DNA of 64,000 nt from Agreia sp. VKM Ac-1783. Its GTDB lineage: Bacteria; Actinomycetota; Actinomycetes; Actinomycetales; Microbacteriaceae. The position numbers and the translations under genes are program-made. How positions within the stretch are numbered: the stretch's first letter is position 1; each line of letters opens with the position of its first letter. Below, one piece after another: positions 29,835-39,119 of this stretch. Location: NCBI RefSeq assembly GCF_900177765.1, contig NZ_FXWI01000001.1, positions 990,314-1,054,313 on the forward strand. The letters are read 5' to 3'. Under the pieces are notes generated by a model. The model was not told where the DNA came from. It worked only from the letters and a program-made list of their open reading frames with translations, and did not search any database.

Positions 29835-30143
29835 GTGATTTTAGTTCGCCAGGAGATCGGCGACGTGCTGCGAGACTTTCGTCTCCAGAAGGGTCGCACC
29901 CTTCGGCAGGTTGCCAGCAAAGCAAGCGTTGCCCTCGGCTATCTCAGCGAGGTCGAGCGCGGTCAGAAAGAGGCATCGAGCGAGATCCTCGCGTCGGTAG
30001 CCGAGGCGCTCGATACGCCTATCTCGGTCATCATGCGTGAAGTCGGAGACCGACTCGCTGTCATCGAAGGCATCGATACCATTCCCGATACCGTGCCCGA
30101 CGAGTTCGTCGCCGGCTACGACTCCAAGCTTCTCACTCGGTAG
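29835..30143 (+). CDS. clgR: XRE-family regulator, ClgR type
   Basis: A 102-residue DNA-binding protein of the Xre superfamily. The helix-turn-helix lies in the N-terminal half: DVLRDFRLQKGRTLRQVASKASVALGYLSEVERGQKEASSEILASVAEAL. That sequence matches actinobacterial ClgR, an activator of clp protease genes and stress functions. The GTG at 29835 was chosen because AAGGAGG (29822-29828) sits 6 nt upstream; an earlier in-frame ATG at 29745 lacks a site and is not conserved-looking. Streptomyces ClgR ends in a degradation tag LAA, which is absent here (ends SKLLTR). A strong terminator follows. Confidence 0.88.
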   Translation: MILVRQEIGDVLRDFRLQKGRTLRQVASKASVALGYLSEVERGQKEASSEILASVAEALDTPISVIMREVGDRLAVIEGIDTIPDTVPDEFVAGYDSKLLTR

Positions 30144-30173
30144 TCCGCCTCCGAGCACGAGATCGATCACGTG

Positions 30174-30204
30174 GGGCCCCGTCACGAGCGATGTGACGGG
30201 GCCC
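30174..30204 (+). terminator. Terminator after clgR
   Basis: Perfect 12-bp arms GGGCCCCGTCAC (30174-30185) and GTGACGGGGCCC (30193-30204), 7-nt loop, followed by TT. It separates clgR from the DUF3046 gene. Confidence 0.8.
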
Positions 30205-30240
30205 TTCACCGTTTCCGCAGGTGCGGCGCTGAGGGGCAAC

Positions 30241-30465
30241 ATGAGATTGAGCGAGTTTCGTAGAGCCGTCTCCGACGAGTTCGGGGCGGCTTACGGCCGA
30301 GTTCTGACCGGAGACCTGGTTATCGCCGAGCTGTCCGATCGAACCGCAGACGATGCCCTCCGTCAGGGAGTTCCGCCGCGAGAGGTGTGGCTCGCGCTCT
30401 GCCGAGCGGCTGGCGTGCCCGAGTCGCGATGGCACGGAGTTGGCCTGCCCTCCCCGCGAGGCTGA
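30241..30465 (+). CDS. DUF3046 family protein
   Basis: A 74-residue actinobacterial protein of unknown function. MRLSEFRRAVSDEFGAAYGRVLTGDLVIAEL and GVPPREVWLALCRAAGVPESRWHG match DUF3046 well. There is no membrane segment or catalytic motif. It is placed, as in most Actinobacteria, just upstream of recA. The ATG at 30241 was chosen because the family always opens MRLSEF; there is only a GAGGGG stretch about 4 nt upstream. It is preceded by the clgR terminator, so its promoter is not obvious. Confidence 0.88.
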   Translation: MRLSEFRRAVSDEFGAAYGRVLTGDLVIAELSDRTADDALRQGVPPREVWLALCRAAGVPESRWHGVGLPSPRG

Positions 30466-30500
30466 ATATCGGCAATCCGAGCCGACACGCCAGCACCCTA

Positions 30501-30516
30501 TCGAATATATGTTCTA
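30501..30516 (+). promoter_or_regulatory. LexA (SOS) box of recA
   Basis: TCGAATATATGTTCTA fits the Gram-positive SOS box (TCGAAC-N4-GTTCGA) at 14 of 16 positions or better in the inner CGAA/GTTC core. It lies about 210 nt before recA, just upstream of a TAGTCT candidate -10 (30525-30530). Confidence 0.8.
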
Positions 30517-30726
30517 GAACTGTGTAGTCTCCTTCACAGCAGAACTGTTGGTCGTGTTGTCCACCGATCGATCCCGCCGCGGAGTCCGTGTCGGTGGTCG
30601 TGTCTACAGTCGGATTACACGCACCACACGATGCGAACGCCTTGTCGATACCCGGTCCGCCGGCGCGACAGCCTATAGGCGAAAAACTCACGCGACGGAT
30701 TCCGCGCACGACAGAAGGAGACAGCA

Positions 30727-31794
30727 ATGCCATCAGATGCCACACGAGAAAAGGCACTCGAAACAGCGCTTGCACAGATCGACCGACAGTTCGGCAAGGG
30801 CTCCGTCATGCGCCTCGGCAGCGACGACCGCGCGCCTGTCGAGGTCATCCCGACGGGTTCGATCGCCCTCGACGTCGCGCTCGGCGTCGGTGGTCTTCCT
30901 CGGGGTCGCATCGTCGAGATCTACGGTCCTGAGTCGTCCGGAAAGACGACGCTCACGCTGCACGCGATCGCGAATGCTCAGAAGGCCGGCGGAATCGCTG
31001 CGTTCATCGACGCCGAGCACGCGCTCGACCCGGCTTACGCCCAGAAGCTCGGCGTCGACATCGACGCACTTCTCGTCTCTCAGCCCGACACAGGTGAGCA
31101 GGCGCTCGAGATCGCCGACATGCTCGTGCGAAGCGGCTCGATCGACCTCATCGTCATCGACTCGGTGGCGGCTCTCGTGCCGCGAGCCGAGATCGAGGGC
31201 GAAATGGGAGATTCGCACGTCGGACTCCAGGCTCGCCTGATGTCTCAGGCGCTCCGCAAGCTCACCGGTGGTCTCAGCACCACGAACACCACGATGATCT
31301 TCATCAACCAGCTGCGAGAGAAGATCGGTGTCTTCTTCGGTAGCCCCGAAACCACAGCCGGTGGCAAGGCGCTCAAGTTCTATGCGTCCGTTCGTCTCGA
31401 CATCCGACGCATCGAAACCTTGAAAGAGGGCACTGACGCGGTCGGCAACCGCACTCGGGTGAAGGTCGTCAAGAACAAGATGGCGCCGCCCTTCAAGCAG
31501 GCCGAGTTCGACATCCTCTACGGCATCGGCATCTCTCGCGAAGGTAGCCTCATCGACTTCGGCGTCGAACACGAGATCGTCCGCAAGTCGGGCGCCTGGT
31601 ACACCTACGAGGGAGAACAGCTGGGCCAGGGCAAAGAGAACTCCCGCCGTTTCCTCAACGAGAATCCCGAGATCGCGTTGGAGATCGAGACCAAGATCCT
31701 GACCAAGCTCGGTATCGGCGCCGACAAGACGGCCGCTGCGCCTGCTGCGCCGGTCGCCCTGGCACCGAAGGCGGCTGCCCGCAAGGGCGCCTGA
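30727..31794 (+). CDS. recA: Recombinase RecA
   Basis: ATP-dependent strand-exchange protein and co-protease for LexA. The protein has 355 residues. The Walker A is [19 protein letters not shown] (from residue 67), [12 protein letters not shown] and the Walker B region [39 protein letters not shown] are intact. The DNA-binding loop [21 protein letters not shown] is also present, with an Ala-rich C-terminal tail. The ATG has AAGGAG 6 nt upstream. A leader of about 200 nt separates it from the SOS box; I see no strong hairpin in it. recX follows after 35 nt. There is no intein. Confidence 0.99.
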   Translation: MPSDATREKALETALAQIDRQFGKGSVMRLGSDDRAPVEVIPTGSIALDVALGVGGLPRGRIVEIYGPESSGKTTLTLHAIANAQKAGGIAAFIDAEHALDPAYAQKLGVDIDALLVSQPDTGEQALEIADMLVRSGSIDLIVIDSVAALVPRAEIEGEMGDSHVGLQARLMSQALRKLTGGLSTTNTTMIFINQLREKIGVFFGSPETTAGGKALKFYASVRLDIRRIETLKEGTDAVGNRTRVKVVKNKMAPPFKQAEFDILYGIGISREGSLIDFGVEHEIVRKSGAWYTYEGEQLGQGKENSRRFLNENPEIALEIETKILTKLGIGADKTAAAPAAPVALAPKAAARKGA

Positions 31795-31829
31795 TCCTCA
31801 CTCACCACCTCCACAGAAAGGCCACGGTC

Positions 31830-32510
31830 ATGGTCAGATTCTCCGGCTCGTCCGACTCCGACGACGACGGCTCCAACGAGGCTGCCGACAGCTCGGTCGC
31901 GCCCGTGGCCTTTCTGTTCGGTGCACCCGATGAGCAGCAGCAGCCCGCACGTCACTATGCCGGCCCCGTAGCAGTTCCGACTCTCGACACCACCGGGCTC
32001 ACCCCGGAGCAAGTCGACCAGCAGGAGCTGCAACTCGCGGACCTCGAGAATCTCGTGGTGCGGGCTCTGGCCCGAAAAGATCTCTCCGAATGGCAGGTCA
32101 CAGAGATCCTCGCGGCGAACGGTGTCGAGTCGTCGGCGTTCGAAGGCTTTCTCACGATCTATCGTTCCAAGGGCTACGTCGACGACTATGCGTTCGCCGA
32201 GCGCGAGATCGAGCGACTGCATCGCCGCAAGGGGTTCGGCCGCAGTCAGATCCAGCGTGAGCTCGGGGCCAAGCGCGTCAGCCAAGAGATCGTCTCCGAC
32301 GTGCTGACCTCACTCGATGACGATGACGAGCTCGCCCGGGCGCTCGAGCTGGCCGAGAAGAAGGCGCCCAGTCTGCTTCGCCTCGACAGGGCGACGGCTG
32401 AACGGCGTCTGAGCAGCTTCCTGCAGCGCAAGGGGTATCCTTCGCAGGTCGTGCGCGACGCTGTCTCGAAGACGCTGGTCTCGGGCACGAGCACGGTCCG
32501 TTTCCGCTGA
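31830..32510 (+). CDS. recX: Regulatory protein RecX
   Basis: Small inhibitor of RecA filaments. The protein has 226 residues with three-helix repeats; recognisable parts are LENLVVRALARKDLSEWQVTEILAANGV, GYVDDYAFAEREIERLHRRKGFGRSQIQRELGAKRVSQEIVSDVL and FLQRKGYPSQVVRDAVSKTL. The first 60 residues are an acidic, Asp/Ser- and Pro-rich extension without clear homology. The ATG at 31830 has AGAAAGG about 10 nt upstream. recA-recX cotranscription keeps RecX in balance with RecA. Confidence 0.94.
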   Translation: MVRFSGSSDSDDDGSNEAADSSVAPVAFLFGAPDEQQQPARHYAGPVAVPTLDTTGLTPEQVDQQELQLADLENLVVRALARKDLSEWQVTEILAANGVESSAFEGFLTIYRSKGYVDDYAFAEREIERLHRRKGFGRSQIQRELGAKRVSQEIVSDVLTSLDDDDELARALELAEKKAPSLLRLDRATAERRLSSFLQRKGYPSQVVRDAVSKTLVSGTSTVRFR

Positions 32511-32545
32511 ACGGGCGGTGGCTCGGGCTTGTCCCTCGTCGAACG

Positions 32546-32551
32546 TAAACT
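32546..32551 (+). promoter_or_regulatory. Leaderless-type -10 hexamer of miaB
   Basis: TAAACT, then TGCCTT (6 nt) and the ATG at 32558. Confidence 0.65.
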
Positions 32552-32557
32552 TGCCTT

Positions 32558-34102
32558 ATGAGCAGCGTGACCGCCCCACCCCGCATTCGCACCTATGAGG
32601 TCCGCACCTTCGGCTGTCAGATGAACGTCCACGACTCCGAGAGGCTCTCTGGGTCGCTCGAAGCCGCGGGGTATGTCAAAGCGGAGCCCGGCACTGAGGC
32701 CGACACCGTCGTCATCAACACCTGTGCAGTGCGCGAGAACGCAGACAACAAGCTCTACGGCAATCTCGGCTACCTGGCCAGTGTCAAGCGCAGGCACGAC
32801 GGAATGCAGATCGCCGTGGGCGGTTGCTTGGCGCAGAAAGACAAGAACACGATCCTCACGAAGGCCCCGTGGGTCGACGTGGTCTTCGGAACGCACAATA
32901 TGGGGTCGCTGCCCAGCCTGCTCGAGCGGGCCCGTCACAACGGTGAAGCGCAGATAGAGATCCTCGACTCCCTCGAGACCTTCCCGTCGACCCTTCCGAC
33001 GAAGCGCGACTCGACCTACAGCGGATGGGTGTCCATCTCTGTCGGCTGCAACAACACCTGCACGTTCTGCATCGTTCCGGCACTCCGAGGCAAAGAAAAA
33101 GACCGCCGCCCCGGCGATGTGTTGGCCGAGATCCAGGCACTGGTCGACGACGGTGCGATCGAGGTCACTCTTCTGGGCCAGAACGTCAATTCTTACGGCG
33201 TCGAGTTCGGCGACCGGTTCGCCTTCTCGAAGCTCTTGCGAGCCGCGGGTGCCATTCCAGGGCTCGAGCGCATCCGCTTCACGAGCCCGCACCCGGCGGC
33301 ATTCACCGATGACGTGATCGACGCCATGGCAGAGACGCCTGCGGTCATGCCTCAGCTCCACATGCCCTTGCAGTCCGGATCGGATCAGGTGCTCAAGGCC
33401 ATGAGACGGTCCTACCGATCGGCCAAGTTCCTCGGCATCCTCGACCGTGTCCGGCAGCAGATTCCGCACGCGGCCATCAGCACCGACATCATCGTGGGCT
33501 TCCCCGGCGAGACCGAAGAAGACTTCGCAGAGACACTGAGGGTGGTCGAAGAGGCCCGCTTCGCGACGGCCTTCACTTTCCAATACTCGATCCGCCCGGG
33601 AACGCCCGCTGCCACGATGCCAGACCAGGTTCCGAAAGCGGTTGTGCAGGAGCGCTATGAGCGGCTCGCGGCGCTCCAGGATCGCATCTCGTGGGAGGAG
33701 AACCAGCGCGTGATCGGCCGCGAGGTCAACGTGCTCGTCGCTAACGGCGAAGGCCGCAAAGACTCGGATACCCACCGCCTGAGCGGTCGAGCAGAGGATT
33801 CGCGGCTCGTGCACTTCGAGGTGTCGCCCGACTCCTCCGTTCCTCGTCCCGGCGACATCGTCACGGTGATCGTCACCGAGGCTGCTCCGTTCCACCTCAT
33901 CGCCGACTCCGACGGCCAGCCGCTTCGGGTCCGTCGTACCCGTGCCGGCGACGCGTGGGATCGCGCCGCAGCAGAGTCGTGCGGAGTACCGACCCCCGCG
34001 AACGACGCGGCTTCGGCAGGCCCCAGGCCCGTCTCTCTGGGCCTCCCGACACTTCGAGTCGGCACGGTGCCGATCTATGATCTCGCCGACGGTGAGCGGT
34101 AG
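32558..34102 (+). CDS. miaB: tRNA-2-methylthio-N6-dimethylallyladenosine synthase
   Basis: Radical SAM methylthiotransferase that acts on i6A37 of tRNAs reading UNN codons. The protein has 514 residues. The N-terminal MTTase domain holds cluster cysteines in [23 protein letters not shown] and VGGCLAQ. The radical SAM motif is [14 protein letters not shown] (CxxxCxxC). A TRAM domain follows ([31 protein letters not shown]). The C-terminal 60 residues are an extra tail without known motif. The gene overlaps miaA by 26 nt, so the two enzymes that act in turn on A37 are coupled. Confidence 0.97.
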   Translation: MSSVTAPPRIRTYEVRTFGCQMNVHDSERLSGSLEAAGYVKAEPGTEADTVVINTCAVRENADNKLYGNLGYLASVKRRHDGMQIAVGGCLAQKDKNTILTKAPWVDVVFGTHNMGSLPSLLERARHNGEAQIEILDSLETFPSTLPTKRDSTYSGWVSISVGCNNTCTFCIVPALRGKEKDRRPGDVLAEIQALVDDGAIEVTLLGQNVNSYGVEFGDRFAFSKLLRAAGAIPGLERIRFTSPHPAAFTDDVIDAMAETPAVMPQLHMPLQSGSDQVLKAMRRSYRSAKFLGILDRVRQQIPHAAISTDIIVGFPGETEEDFAETLRVVEEARFATAFTFQYSIRPGTPAATMPDQVPKAVVQERYERLAALQDRISWEENQRVIGREVNVLVANGEGRKDSDTHRLSGRAEDSRLVHFEVSPDSSVPRPGDIVTVIVTEAAPFHLIADSDGQPLRVRRTRAGDAWDRAAAESCGVPTPANDAASAGPRPVSLGLPTLRVGTVPIYDLADGER

Positions 34103-35057
34103 CGGTCCGCGCGGCGACACCTCCGTCGCAGACGTGGTCGTGGTCGTCGGGGCCACAGGCACGGGCAAATCCGGCCTTGCTCTCGACCTCGCCGAGGGGC
34201 TCGCGCGACGCGGTCGTTCAGCCGAGGTAGTGAACGCCGATGCGATGCAGTTGTACCGTGGCATGGACATCGGCACGGCCAAGCTGCCTCTCGACGAGCG
34301 GCGGGGAGTTCCGCACCATCTGCTCGATGTGCTCGACGTCACACAAGAGAACTCGGTCGCCGACTTCCAGCAGTCGGCGCGCGCCGAGATCGATGCGATC
34401 ATCGAACGCGGAAACGTCCCGATCCTGGTGGGTGGCTCGGGGCTGTATGTCTCGAGCGTGATCTTCGACTTCGACTTCCCCGGCACCGACGCGGCCGTGA
34501 GAGCACGTCTCGAGTCCGAGCTGGTCGCAGAAGGGCCCGGCGCCCTGTACCGCAGATTGAAGGAGCACGACGAAGCTGCGGCCGCGGCCATCGGGTCGCA
34601 GAACGGTCGCAGGCTGGTGCGCGCGCTCGAGGTGTTCGAGATGACGGGGCGCACACTGACAGGAACCCTGCCAGGAGCCCCGGTCGAGTGGCGCTCCTCG
34701 AGCATCATCGCCCTCGAGATGCCTCGCCCAGACCTGGTCGCACGCCTCGACGAACGAGTGGCGGGCATGTGGCGAGACGGAATCGTGGATGAGGCTGCCG
34801 CGCTGCGCTCCGACGGCCTGGATCCCGCCACGACTGCAGGCAAGGCGATCGGCTACGCGCAGGCCCTGGCACAACTGAGCGGCGACATAACCGAAGAAGA
34901 GGCGATCGAGTCGACCCGAGCCCTCACCCGTCGCTATGCGCGTCGCCAGGTGGGGTGGTTCCGGCGCTATGCCGCGACGGCCACTCTCGATGCCCGCGAG
35001 CCGGGCGCGTCGGCCCGCGCACTGGCAGAGACTCTAGGCTTGCCTGATGGCGACTGA
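34077..35057 (+). CDS. miaA: tRNA dimethylallyltransferase
   Basis: Transfers the dimethylallyl group to A37, giving the substrate for MiaB. About 326 residues. The P-loop is [43 protein letters not shown] and [11 protein letters not shown] are family signatures; [14 protein letters not shown] and [13 protein letters not shown] follow. The start is uncertain: ATG at 34077, GTG at 34092 and GTG at 34134 are all in frame and none has a good ribosome-binding site; I took the ATG. The 3' end carries the dapF promoter hexamer and overlaps dapF by 11 nt. Confidence 0.95.
   Translation: MISPTVSGSGPRGDTSVADVVVVVGATGTGKSGLALDLAEGLARRGRSAEVVNADAMQLYRGMDIGTAKLPLDERRGVPHHLLDVLDVTQENSVADFQQSARAEIDAIIERGNVPILVGGSGLYVSSVIFDFDFPGTDAAVRARLESELVAEGPGALYRRLKEHDEAAAAAIGSQNGRRLVRALEVFEMTGRTLTGTLPGAPVEWRSSSIIALEMPRPDLVARLDERVAGMWRDGIVDEAAALRSDGLDPATTAGKAIGYAQALAQLSGDITEEEAIESTRALTRRYARRQVGWFRRYAATATLDAREPGASARALAETLGLPDGD
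35035..35040 (+). promoter_or_regulatory. Leaderless-type -10 hexamer of dapF, inside miaA
   Basis: TAGGCT, then TGCCTG (6 nt) and the ATG at 35047; all within the last codons of miaA. Confidence 0.6.
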
Positions 35058-35928
35058 ACTCCACTTCACCAAAGGGCACGGCACGGGCAACGATTTCGTG
35101 CTCTATACAGACGTCCAGGGCACGAACGACCTCACTCCGGCTCAGGTCGCAGCCATCTGCGACCGGCATTTCGGAGTGGGCGCCGACGGAGTGATTCGTG
35201 CGGTGAAGTCCGACAGTCTGCCCGACGGTGCCGCGGCTCTGGCTGAAGACCCGGCCGCGGAGTGGTTCATGGACTACCGCAACGCCGACGGATCGATCGC
35301 CGAGATGTGCGGCAACGGCATCCGGGTCTACACGCGATACCTCATCGACAACGGATTGGTCGAACTCGGCCCCGGCGACACTCTCGCCATCGGCACGCGA
35401 GTCGGCGTGCGCGACGTGCAGCGCAGCACGACCGGCTTCCAGGTCGACCTCGGCCGCTGGCGCCTCGAATCGGGCGAACCGATCGTCAGAGCGCGCAATC
35501 TTGCCGTCGCCCGGCCAGGCCAGGGCATCAACATGGGCAATCCGCACGTCGTGGTAGCGCTTGCGGATGCCGAGGAGCTCGCGGCCGCAGACCTCACCTA
35601 CATTCCGCAGATCGATCCCGAGCCCGCCGACGGCGCGAACGTCGAGATCGTCGTGCCGCACGAGCCGCTCGTCAAAGATGGCGTCGGGCGGATCACCATG
35701 AGAGTTCACGAGCGAGGCAGCGGAGAGACCCTCTCCTGCGGAACGGGAGCCGCTGCGGCCGCGTTGGCTACCCGCCACTGGGCTGGTCGGGGCGCTCCGA
35801 ACATCTGGCGGGTAGACGTGCCCGGCGGCACGGTCGGCGTTCGTATGTTCGCGGCCGAAGACGGTGAACACGTGTCGTTGTCAGGACCGGCCGAACTCGT
35901 CTTCGAAGGAGATCTCTCGCTCGGATAG
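35047..35928 (+). CDS. dapF: Diaminopimelate epimerase
   Basis: Interconverts LL- and meso-diaminopimelate without cofactor, for lysine and for cell wall. The protein has 293 residues. [14 protein letters not shown] opens the enzyme; the two active-site cysteines are in [15 protein letters not shown] and [14 protein letters not shown]. The ATG overlaps miaA. It may be read both from the miaB operon and from its own hexamer. With dapA, it makes two lysine-pathway genes in this window. Confidence 0.97.
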   Translation: MATELHFTKGHGTGNDFVLYTDVQGTNDLTPAQVAAICDRHFGVGADGVIRAVKSDSLPDGAAALAEDPAAEWFMDYRNADGSIAEMCGNGIRVYTRYLIDNGLVELGPGDTLAIGTRVGVRDVQRSTTGFQVDLGRWRLESGEPIVRARNLAVARPGQGINMGNPHVVVALADAEELAAADLTYIPQIDPEPADGANVEIVVPHEPLVKDGVGRITMRVHERGSGETLSCGTGAAAAALATRHWAGRGAPNIWRVDVPGGTVGVRMFAAEDGEHVSLSGPAELVFEGDLSLG

Positions 35929-35937
35929 CGGGCTCTG

Positions 35938-36549
35938 TCAGACCATGGAACGGGCGCGAAGCACCCGATACCCCTTGTTCGTGGCTGTTCTTTCGATCTG
36001 AATCTCCGTGGGAAACTCGGCCTGAATCCAGCGCTGCAGGGAGTCGGAACCGAGATTCCGCTGCACGACGAGCCATGCGTCCGAGCCCTTCTCGAGTCGC
36101 GGCAGCCAGGTCTTCATGATCGTGTGCAGCTCTGCCTTGCCGACCCGAATGGGCGGATTCGACCAGATCGTCATGAACGAGATGTCGGCGGGAACATCCG
36201 ATGCGAGAACAGCGTTGACATTGGTGAGACCGAGACGATCCGCGTTTGCACGAACGAGGTCGAGAGCTCGCTCGTTGACGTCGACAGCCCAGACTTGGGC
36301 GCGCGGAGACAGGAGCGCGAGGCTCAGAGCTATCGGACCCCAGCCGCATCCGAGATCGAGCAGATTTCCGCCTGGCGGGGGAGCGGGTGTGTTGGCGAGA
36401 AGCACCTGCGTGCCCACGTCGATGCGATCGGGGCTGAAGACACCACCTGCGGTGACGAGCGTGTGATCTGCGTCGGCCAGACGCACCGAGATCTCGCGAG
36501 GGATGAGCGGACTCGCCGGGGTGGCCGAGAAATAGTGCTCATTCGTCAT
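35938..36549 (-). CDS. Class I SAM-dependent methyltransferase, RsmC-like
   Basis: A 203-residue methyltransferase of the RsmC/RlmG C-terminal type, probably acting on rRNA guanine N2. The cofactor motif is GNLLDLGCGWGPIALSLALL; the AVDVNERALDLVRANADRLGL segment is motif II; the catalytic-type NPP motif is IWSNPPIRVGK. The N-terminal half of full RsmC is absent, as usual for this short family. The N-terminal EHYFSATPASPLIPREISVRL is conserved. The ATG at 36549 is supported by a minus-strand TACTGT 6 nt upstream; the frame beyond is open but not family-like. It is divergent from hflX. Confidence 0.9.
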   Translation of the reverse strand: MTNEHYFSATPASPLIPREISVRLADADHTLVTAGGVFSPDRIDVGTQVLLANTPAPPPGGNLLDLGCGWGPIALSLALLSPRAQVWAVDVNERALDLVRANADRLGLTNVNAVLASDVPADISFMTIWSNPPIRVGKAELHTIMKTWLPRLEKGSDAWLVVQRNLGSDSLQRWIQAEFPTEIQIERTATNKGYRVLRARSMV

Positions 36550-36555
36550 AGAGGG

Positions 36556-36561
36556 ACAGTA
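36556..36561 (-). promoter_or_regulatory. Leaderless-type -10 hexamer of the RsmC-like gene
   Basis: On the minus strand TACTGT, then CCCTCT (6 nt) and the ATG at 36549. Confidence 0.55.
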
Positions 36562-36582
36562 GCAAACCTGGGAGGGATATCC

Positions 36583-38124
36583 TTGACGCAGATGACCGAA
36601 AAAACTGAAGCAACAACAGAGAACCACGACAGCGACGACGTGGTGGCGAGAGTGCTGGCCAGAGCGGAAACGCGGGCGGCGGGATACTCCCTGTTCACGA
36701 ACTCGGCCGCCCAAGCTCTTCAACGAGACACGTCAGGCCGCGAGTCAGGATTCGACGGAGACCAGAGCGAACGAGAAGACCGCCAGGCCCTACGGCGCGT
36801 CGTCGGTCTGTCGACCGAGCTCGAGGACGTCACCGAGGTCGAGTACCGACAGCTCCGCATCGAGAACGTCATTCTCATCGGGGTCTACACCCAGGGCAGT
36901 CTCACTGATGCCGAGAACTCGATGCACGAGCTGGCCGCTCTCGCCGAGACGGCCGGCGCTGTCGTACTCGAGGGCCTGCTGCAGCGCAGGCCGACGCCTG
37001 ACCCCAGCACGTACTTCGGCAAGGGCAAGGCAAACGAACTGCGTGACCTCGTGCAGTCGCTCGGCGCCGACACCGTGATCGCCGACAGCGAGCTGGCTCC
37101 GAGCCAGCGCCGTGCCCTTGAAGACGTCGTGAAGGTGAAGGTGATCGACCGAACGGCGGTGATCCTCGACATCTTCAGCCAGCATGCCAAGAGCCGCGAA
37201 GGCAAGGCGCAGGTAGAGCTCGCTCAGCTGGAGTACCTGCTCCCGCGCCTCCGCGGCTGGGGTGACTCGATGTCGCGTCAGGCCGGTGGACAGGTGGGCG
37301 GCGCCGGAGCCGGAATGGGATCCCGTGGACCCGGTGAGACCAAGATCGAACTCGATCGCCGGCGCATCCATACCCGCATGGCGCGTCTGCGCAAGCAGAT
37401 CGTCGAGATGAAGCCTGCCCGCGACGCGAAGCGGGCCAACCGCAAGCGCAACGCGGTGCCGTCGGTCGCGATCGCCGGCTATACCAATGCCGGCAAATCC
37501 TCGCTGCTCAACCGCGTGACGCGCGCCGGGGTGCTGGTCGAGAATGCCTTGTTCGCGACCCTCGATTCGACCGTGCGAAAGACGACGGCCGTCGACGGTC
37601 GCCAGTACACGTTCGCCGACACGGTCGGTTTCGTGCGCAACCTCCCTCATCAGTTGGTGGAGGCATTCCGTTCGACCTTGGAGGAGGTTGCCGACGCCGA
37701 TGTGATCGTCCACGTCGTCGACGGCGCGCATCCAGACCCCGCGAGCCAGCTCGCCACGGTTCGCGACGTGATCGGTGAGGTGGGAGCGCGAGGAATTTCC
37801 GAGATCGTGGCCTTCAACAAGAGCGACCTGATCTCCGAGAGCGATCGCATCGTTCTTCGGGGGCTCGAGCCCCGCTCGGTCTTCGTCTCCGCGAGAACCG
37901 GTGAAGGCATTGCCGAGTTGTTGGAGATGGTCGAGCAGGCTCTGCCGAAGCCGACGATCACCGTCGATGTTCTGCTCCCGTACGAGCGCGGCGATCTTGT
38001 TGCGTTGCTGCACGACCACAACACGGTGCTGAGCACCGACTACGAAGAGGCGGGAACGCGTGTACGCGCCCTCGTCAATCCTGAATACGAGCAGACCCTC
38101 GAGGAGTTCGCGGTCTCCCGCTGA
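36583..38124 (+). CDS. hflX: GTPase HflX
   Basis: Ribosome-binding GTPase that splits stalled 70S ribosomes. The protein has 513 residues from the TTG at 36583, chosen because GGAGGG (36571-36576) sits 6 nt upstream; ATG at 36592 is too far from it. The HflX N-domain has GLLQRRPTPDPSTYFGKGKANEL; the linker LEYLLPRLRGWGDSMSRQAGG and GSRGPGETKIELDRRRI follow. G1 is AGYTNAGKSSLLNRVTRAG, G3 DTVGFVRNLPHQLVEAFRSTLEEV, and G4 NKSD. An acidic, low-homology N-terminal stretch precedes the N-domain. hflX downstream of miaAB-dapF is conserved. Confidence 0.96.
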   Translation: MTQMTEKTEATTENHDSDDVVARVLARAETRAAGYSLFTNSAAQALQRDTSGRESGFDGDQSEREDRQALRRVVGLSTELEDVTEVEYRQLRIENVILIGVYTQGSLTDAENSMHELAALAETAGAVVLEGLLQRRPTPDPSTYFGKGKANELRDLVQSLGADTVIADSELAPSQRRALEDVVKVKVIDRTAVILDIFSQHAKSREGKAQVELAQLEYLLPRLRGWGDSMSRQAGGQVGGAGAGMGSRGPGETKIELDRRRIHTRMARLRKQIVEMKPARDAKRANRKRNAVPSVAIAGYTNAGKSSLLNRVTRAGVLVENALFATLDSTVRKTTAVDGRQYTFADTVGFVRNLPHQLVEAFRSTLEEVADADVIVHVVDGAHPDPASQLATVRDVIGEVGARGISEIVAFNKSDLISESDRIVLRGLEPRSVFVSARTGEGIAELLEMVEQALPKPTITVDVLLPYERGDLVALLHDHNTVLSTDYEEAGTRVRALVNPEYEQTLEEFAVSR

Positions 38125-38160
38125 CTCGACTCTGAGCGGCGTCGCGCACCGCACACGAAA

Positions 38161-38186
38161 GCCCCGGACGATGATTCGTCCGGGGC
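38161..38186. terminator. Bidirectional terminator between hflX and lexA
   Basis: Arms GCCCCGGACGA (38161-38171) and TCGTCCGGGGC (38176-38186) are perfect with a TGAT loop, preceded by AAA and followed by CTTT. It serves both convergent genes. Confidence 0.85.
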
Positions 38187-38211
38187 CTTTGTGCGTGTCG
38201 CGGTGTGGACG

Positions 38212-38892
38212 TCAGCGCACGGAGCGCAAAACGGAAACGACTTTGCCGAGCACCTGCGCGTGGTCGCCCACGATCGGTTCGAAGTTGGAGTTGCGGGGGA
38301 GCAGCCATGTGTGACCGTCGCGCTGCCTGAATACCTTCACTGTGGCCTCGCCGTCGAGCATCGCCGCGACGATGTCGCCGTTCTCTGCGGTCTGCTGCGA
38401 ACGGACGACCACGAAGTCTCCGTCGCAGATGGCAGCGTCGATCATCGACTCTCCGACGACCTTCAACATGAAGAGATCGCCGCCGCCGACCAGTTGGCGA
38501 GGCAGTGGAAACACTTCTTCGACCTGCTGCTCGGCCGTGATCGGGATTCCAGCGGCGATACGTCCGACGAGAGGGACGAGAGCGGCGTCGCCCATGGGCG
38601 CCGAGGTGTCGGAGGAGTCTACGGTGTCAGAAGTGGACTCGGGCTGCGGAATATCGATCAGCACTTCCATAGCCCGCGGACGGTTGGGGTCTCGGCGTAG
38701 GTAGCCGCTCAACTCGAGCTGGTTGAGCTGGTGGGTGACGCTGGAGAGCGAAGCCAGACCCACAGCATCACCGATCTCGCGCATGCTCGGCGGATATCCA
38801 CGCTGGCTGACCGAGCGCTGGACGACTCCGAGGATGGCCAGCTGTTTCTCCGAGAGGCTCTTGCGCCGTCTCGTTCCACGTTCGGTGGTCAT
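38212..38892 (-). CDS. lexA: SOS repressor LexA
   Basis: Transcriptional repressor of the SOS regulon that cleaves itself on contact with RecA filaments. The protein has 226 residues. The winged helix (1-75) carries [48 protein letters not shown]. The cleavage site is A114-G115 in GRIAAGIPI. The catalytic dyad is S149 (VVGESMID) and K186 (GEATVKVF). The linker (82-100) is Ser/Asp-rich. The start is ATG at 38892 with AAAGCGGGA upstream on its strand. It is divergent from the LysM gene over 283 bp, as lexA is from yneA in Bacillus or chiZ in mycobacteria. Confidence 0.97.
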   Translation of the reverse strand: MTTERGTRRRKSLSEKQLAILGVVQRSVSQRGYPPSMREIGDAVGLASLSSVTHQLNQLELSGYLRRDPNRPRAMEVLIDIPQPESTSDTVDSSDTSAPMGDAALVPLVGRIAAGIPITAEQQVEEVFPLPRQLVGGGDLFMLKVVGESMIDAAICDGDFVVVRSQQTAENGDIVAAMLDGEATVKVFRQRDGHTWLLPRNSNFEPIVGDHAQVLGKVVSVLRSVR

Positions 38893-38949
38893 GTGTCCCG
38901 CTTTCCGTCGGAGTCGTGAATCGAGTGTGCTACCTGGCCAGACGACCGA

Positions 38950-38991
38950 TGTCGGTAGCTAGTGATGCACTGTCGGTAGCTGCTGATGCAC
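38950..38991. repeat. Two tandem 21-bp repeats upstream of lexA
   Basis: Copies at 38950-38970 and 38971-38991 share TGTCGGTAGCT and TGATGCAC and differ at two of 21 positions. They lie in the lexA leader, between its likely -10 and its start. Confidence 0.85.
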
Positions 38992-39009
38992 TACGTACCG
39001 ACAGTCGAA

Positions 39010-39015
39010 ACTGTA
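39010..39015 (-). promoter_or_regulatory. Candidate -10 of lexA
   Basis: TACAGT on the minus strand. The LexA-like box at 39034-39049 would cover its -35 region. The spacing to a TTGTTT candidate -35 is 15 bp, so the call is weak. Confidence 0.35.
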
Positions 39016-39033
39016 TCCAACTCAGGGTGCAAA

Positions 39034-39049
39034 CAAAACACATGTTCGA
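39034..39049. promoter_or_regulatory. LexA-like box between lexA and the LysM gene
   Basis: CAAAACACATGTTCGA: the right half GTTCGA and inner AAC-N4-GTT are perfect for TCGAAC-N4-GTTCGA; the three outer left bases differ. It lies 31 bp before the LysM -35 and over the lexA -35 region, so it could control both. Confidence 0.65.
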
Positions 39050-39079
39050 GTGTGTCGTCGAATTTCCCGACTTTCTCGC

Positions 39080-39108
39080 TTGAACTATCGAACATTCGAA
39101 GCTATATT
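39080..39108 (+). promoter_or_regulatory. Near-consensus promoter of the LysM gene
   Basis: TTGAAC (39080-39085), 17-bp spacer, TATATT (39103-39108). The spacer contains TCGAACATTCGA (39088-39099), two TCGAA/TTCGA half-sites with 2-nt spacing, which is not the LexA spacing. Confidence 0.8.
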
Positions 39109-39119
39109 CGGAACACAGC

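Noticed and set aside
32246..34843. 865-codon minus-strand frame across miaB and miaA
   Set aside because: Antisense shadow; both sense genes are well supported.
36124..36582. N-terminal extension of the hflX frame
   Set aside because: It would run antisense through the RsmC-like gene; GGAGGG plus TTG at 36583 explains the start better.
39088..39099. TCGAACATTCGA as a second LexA box
   Set aside because: The half-sites are 2 nt apart, not 4; LexA needs GAAC-N4-GTTC. It may bind another factor.
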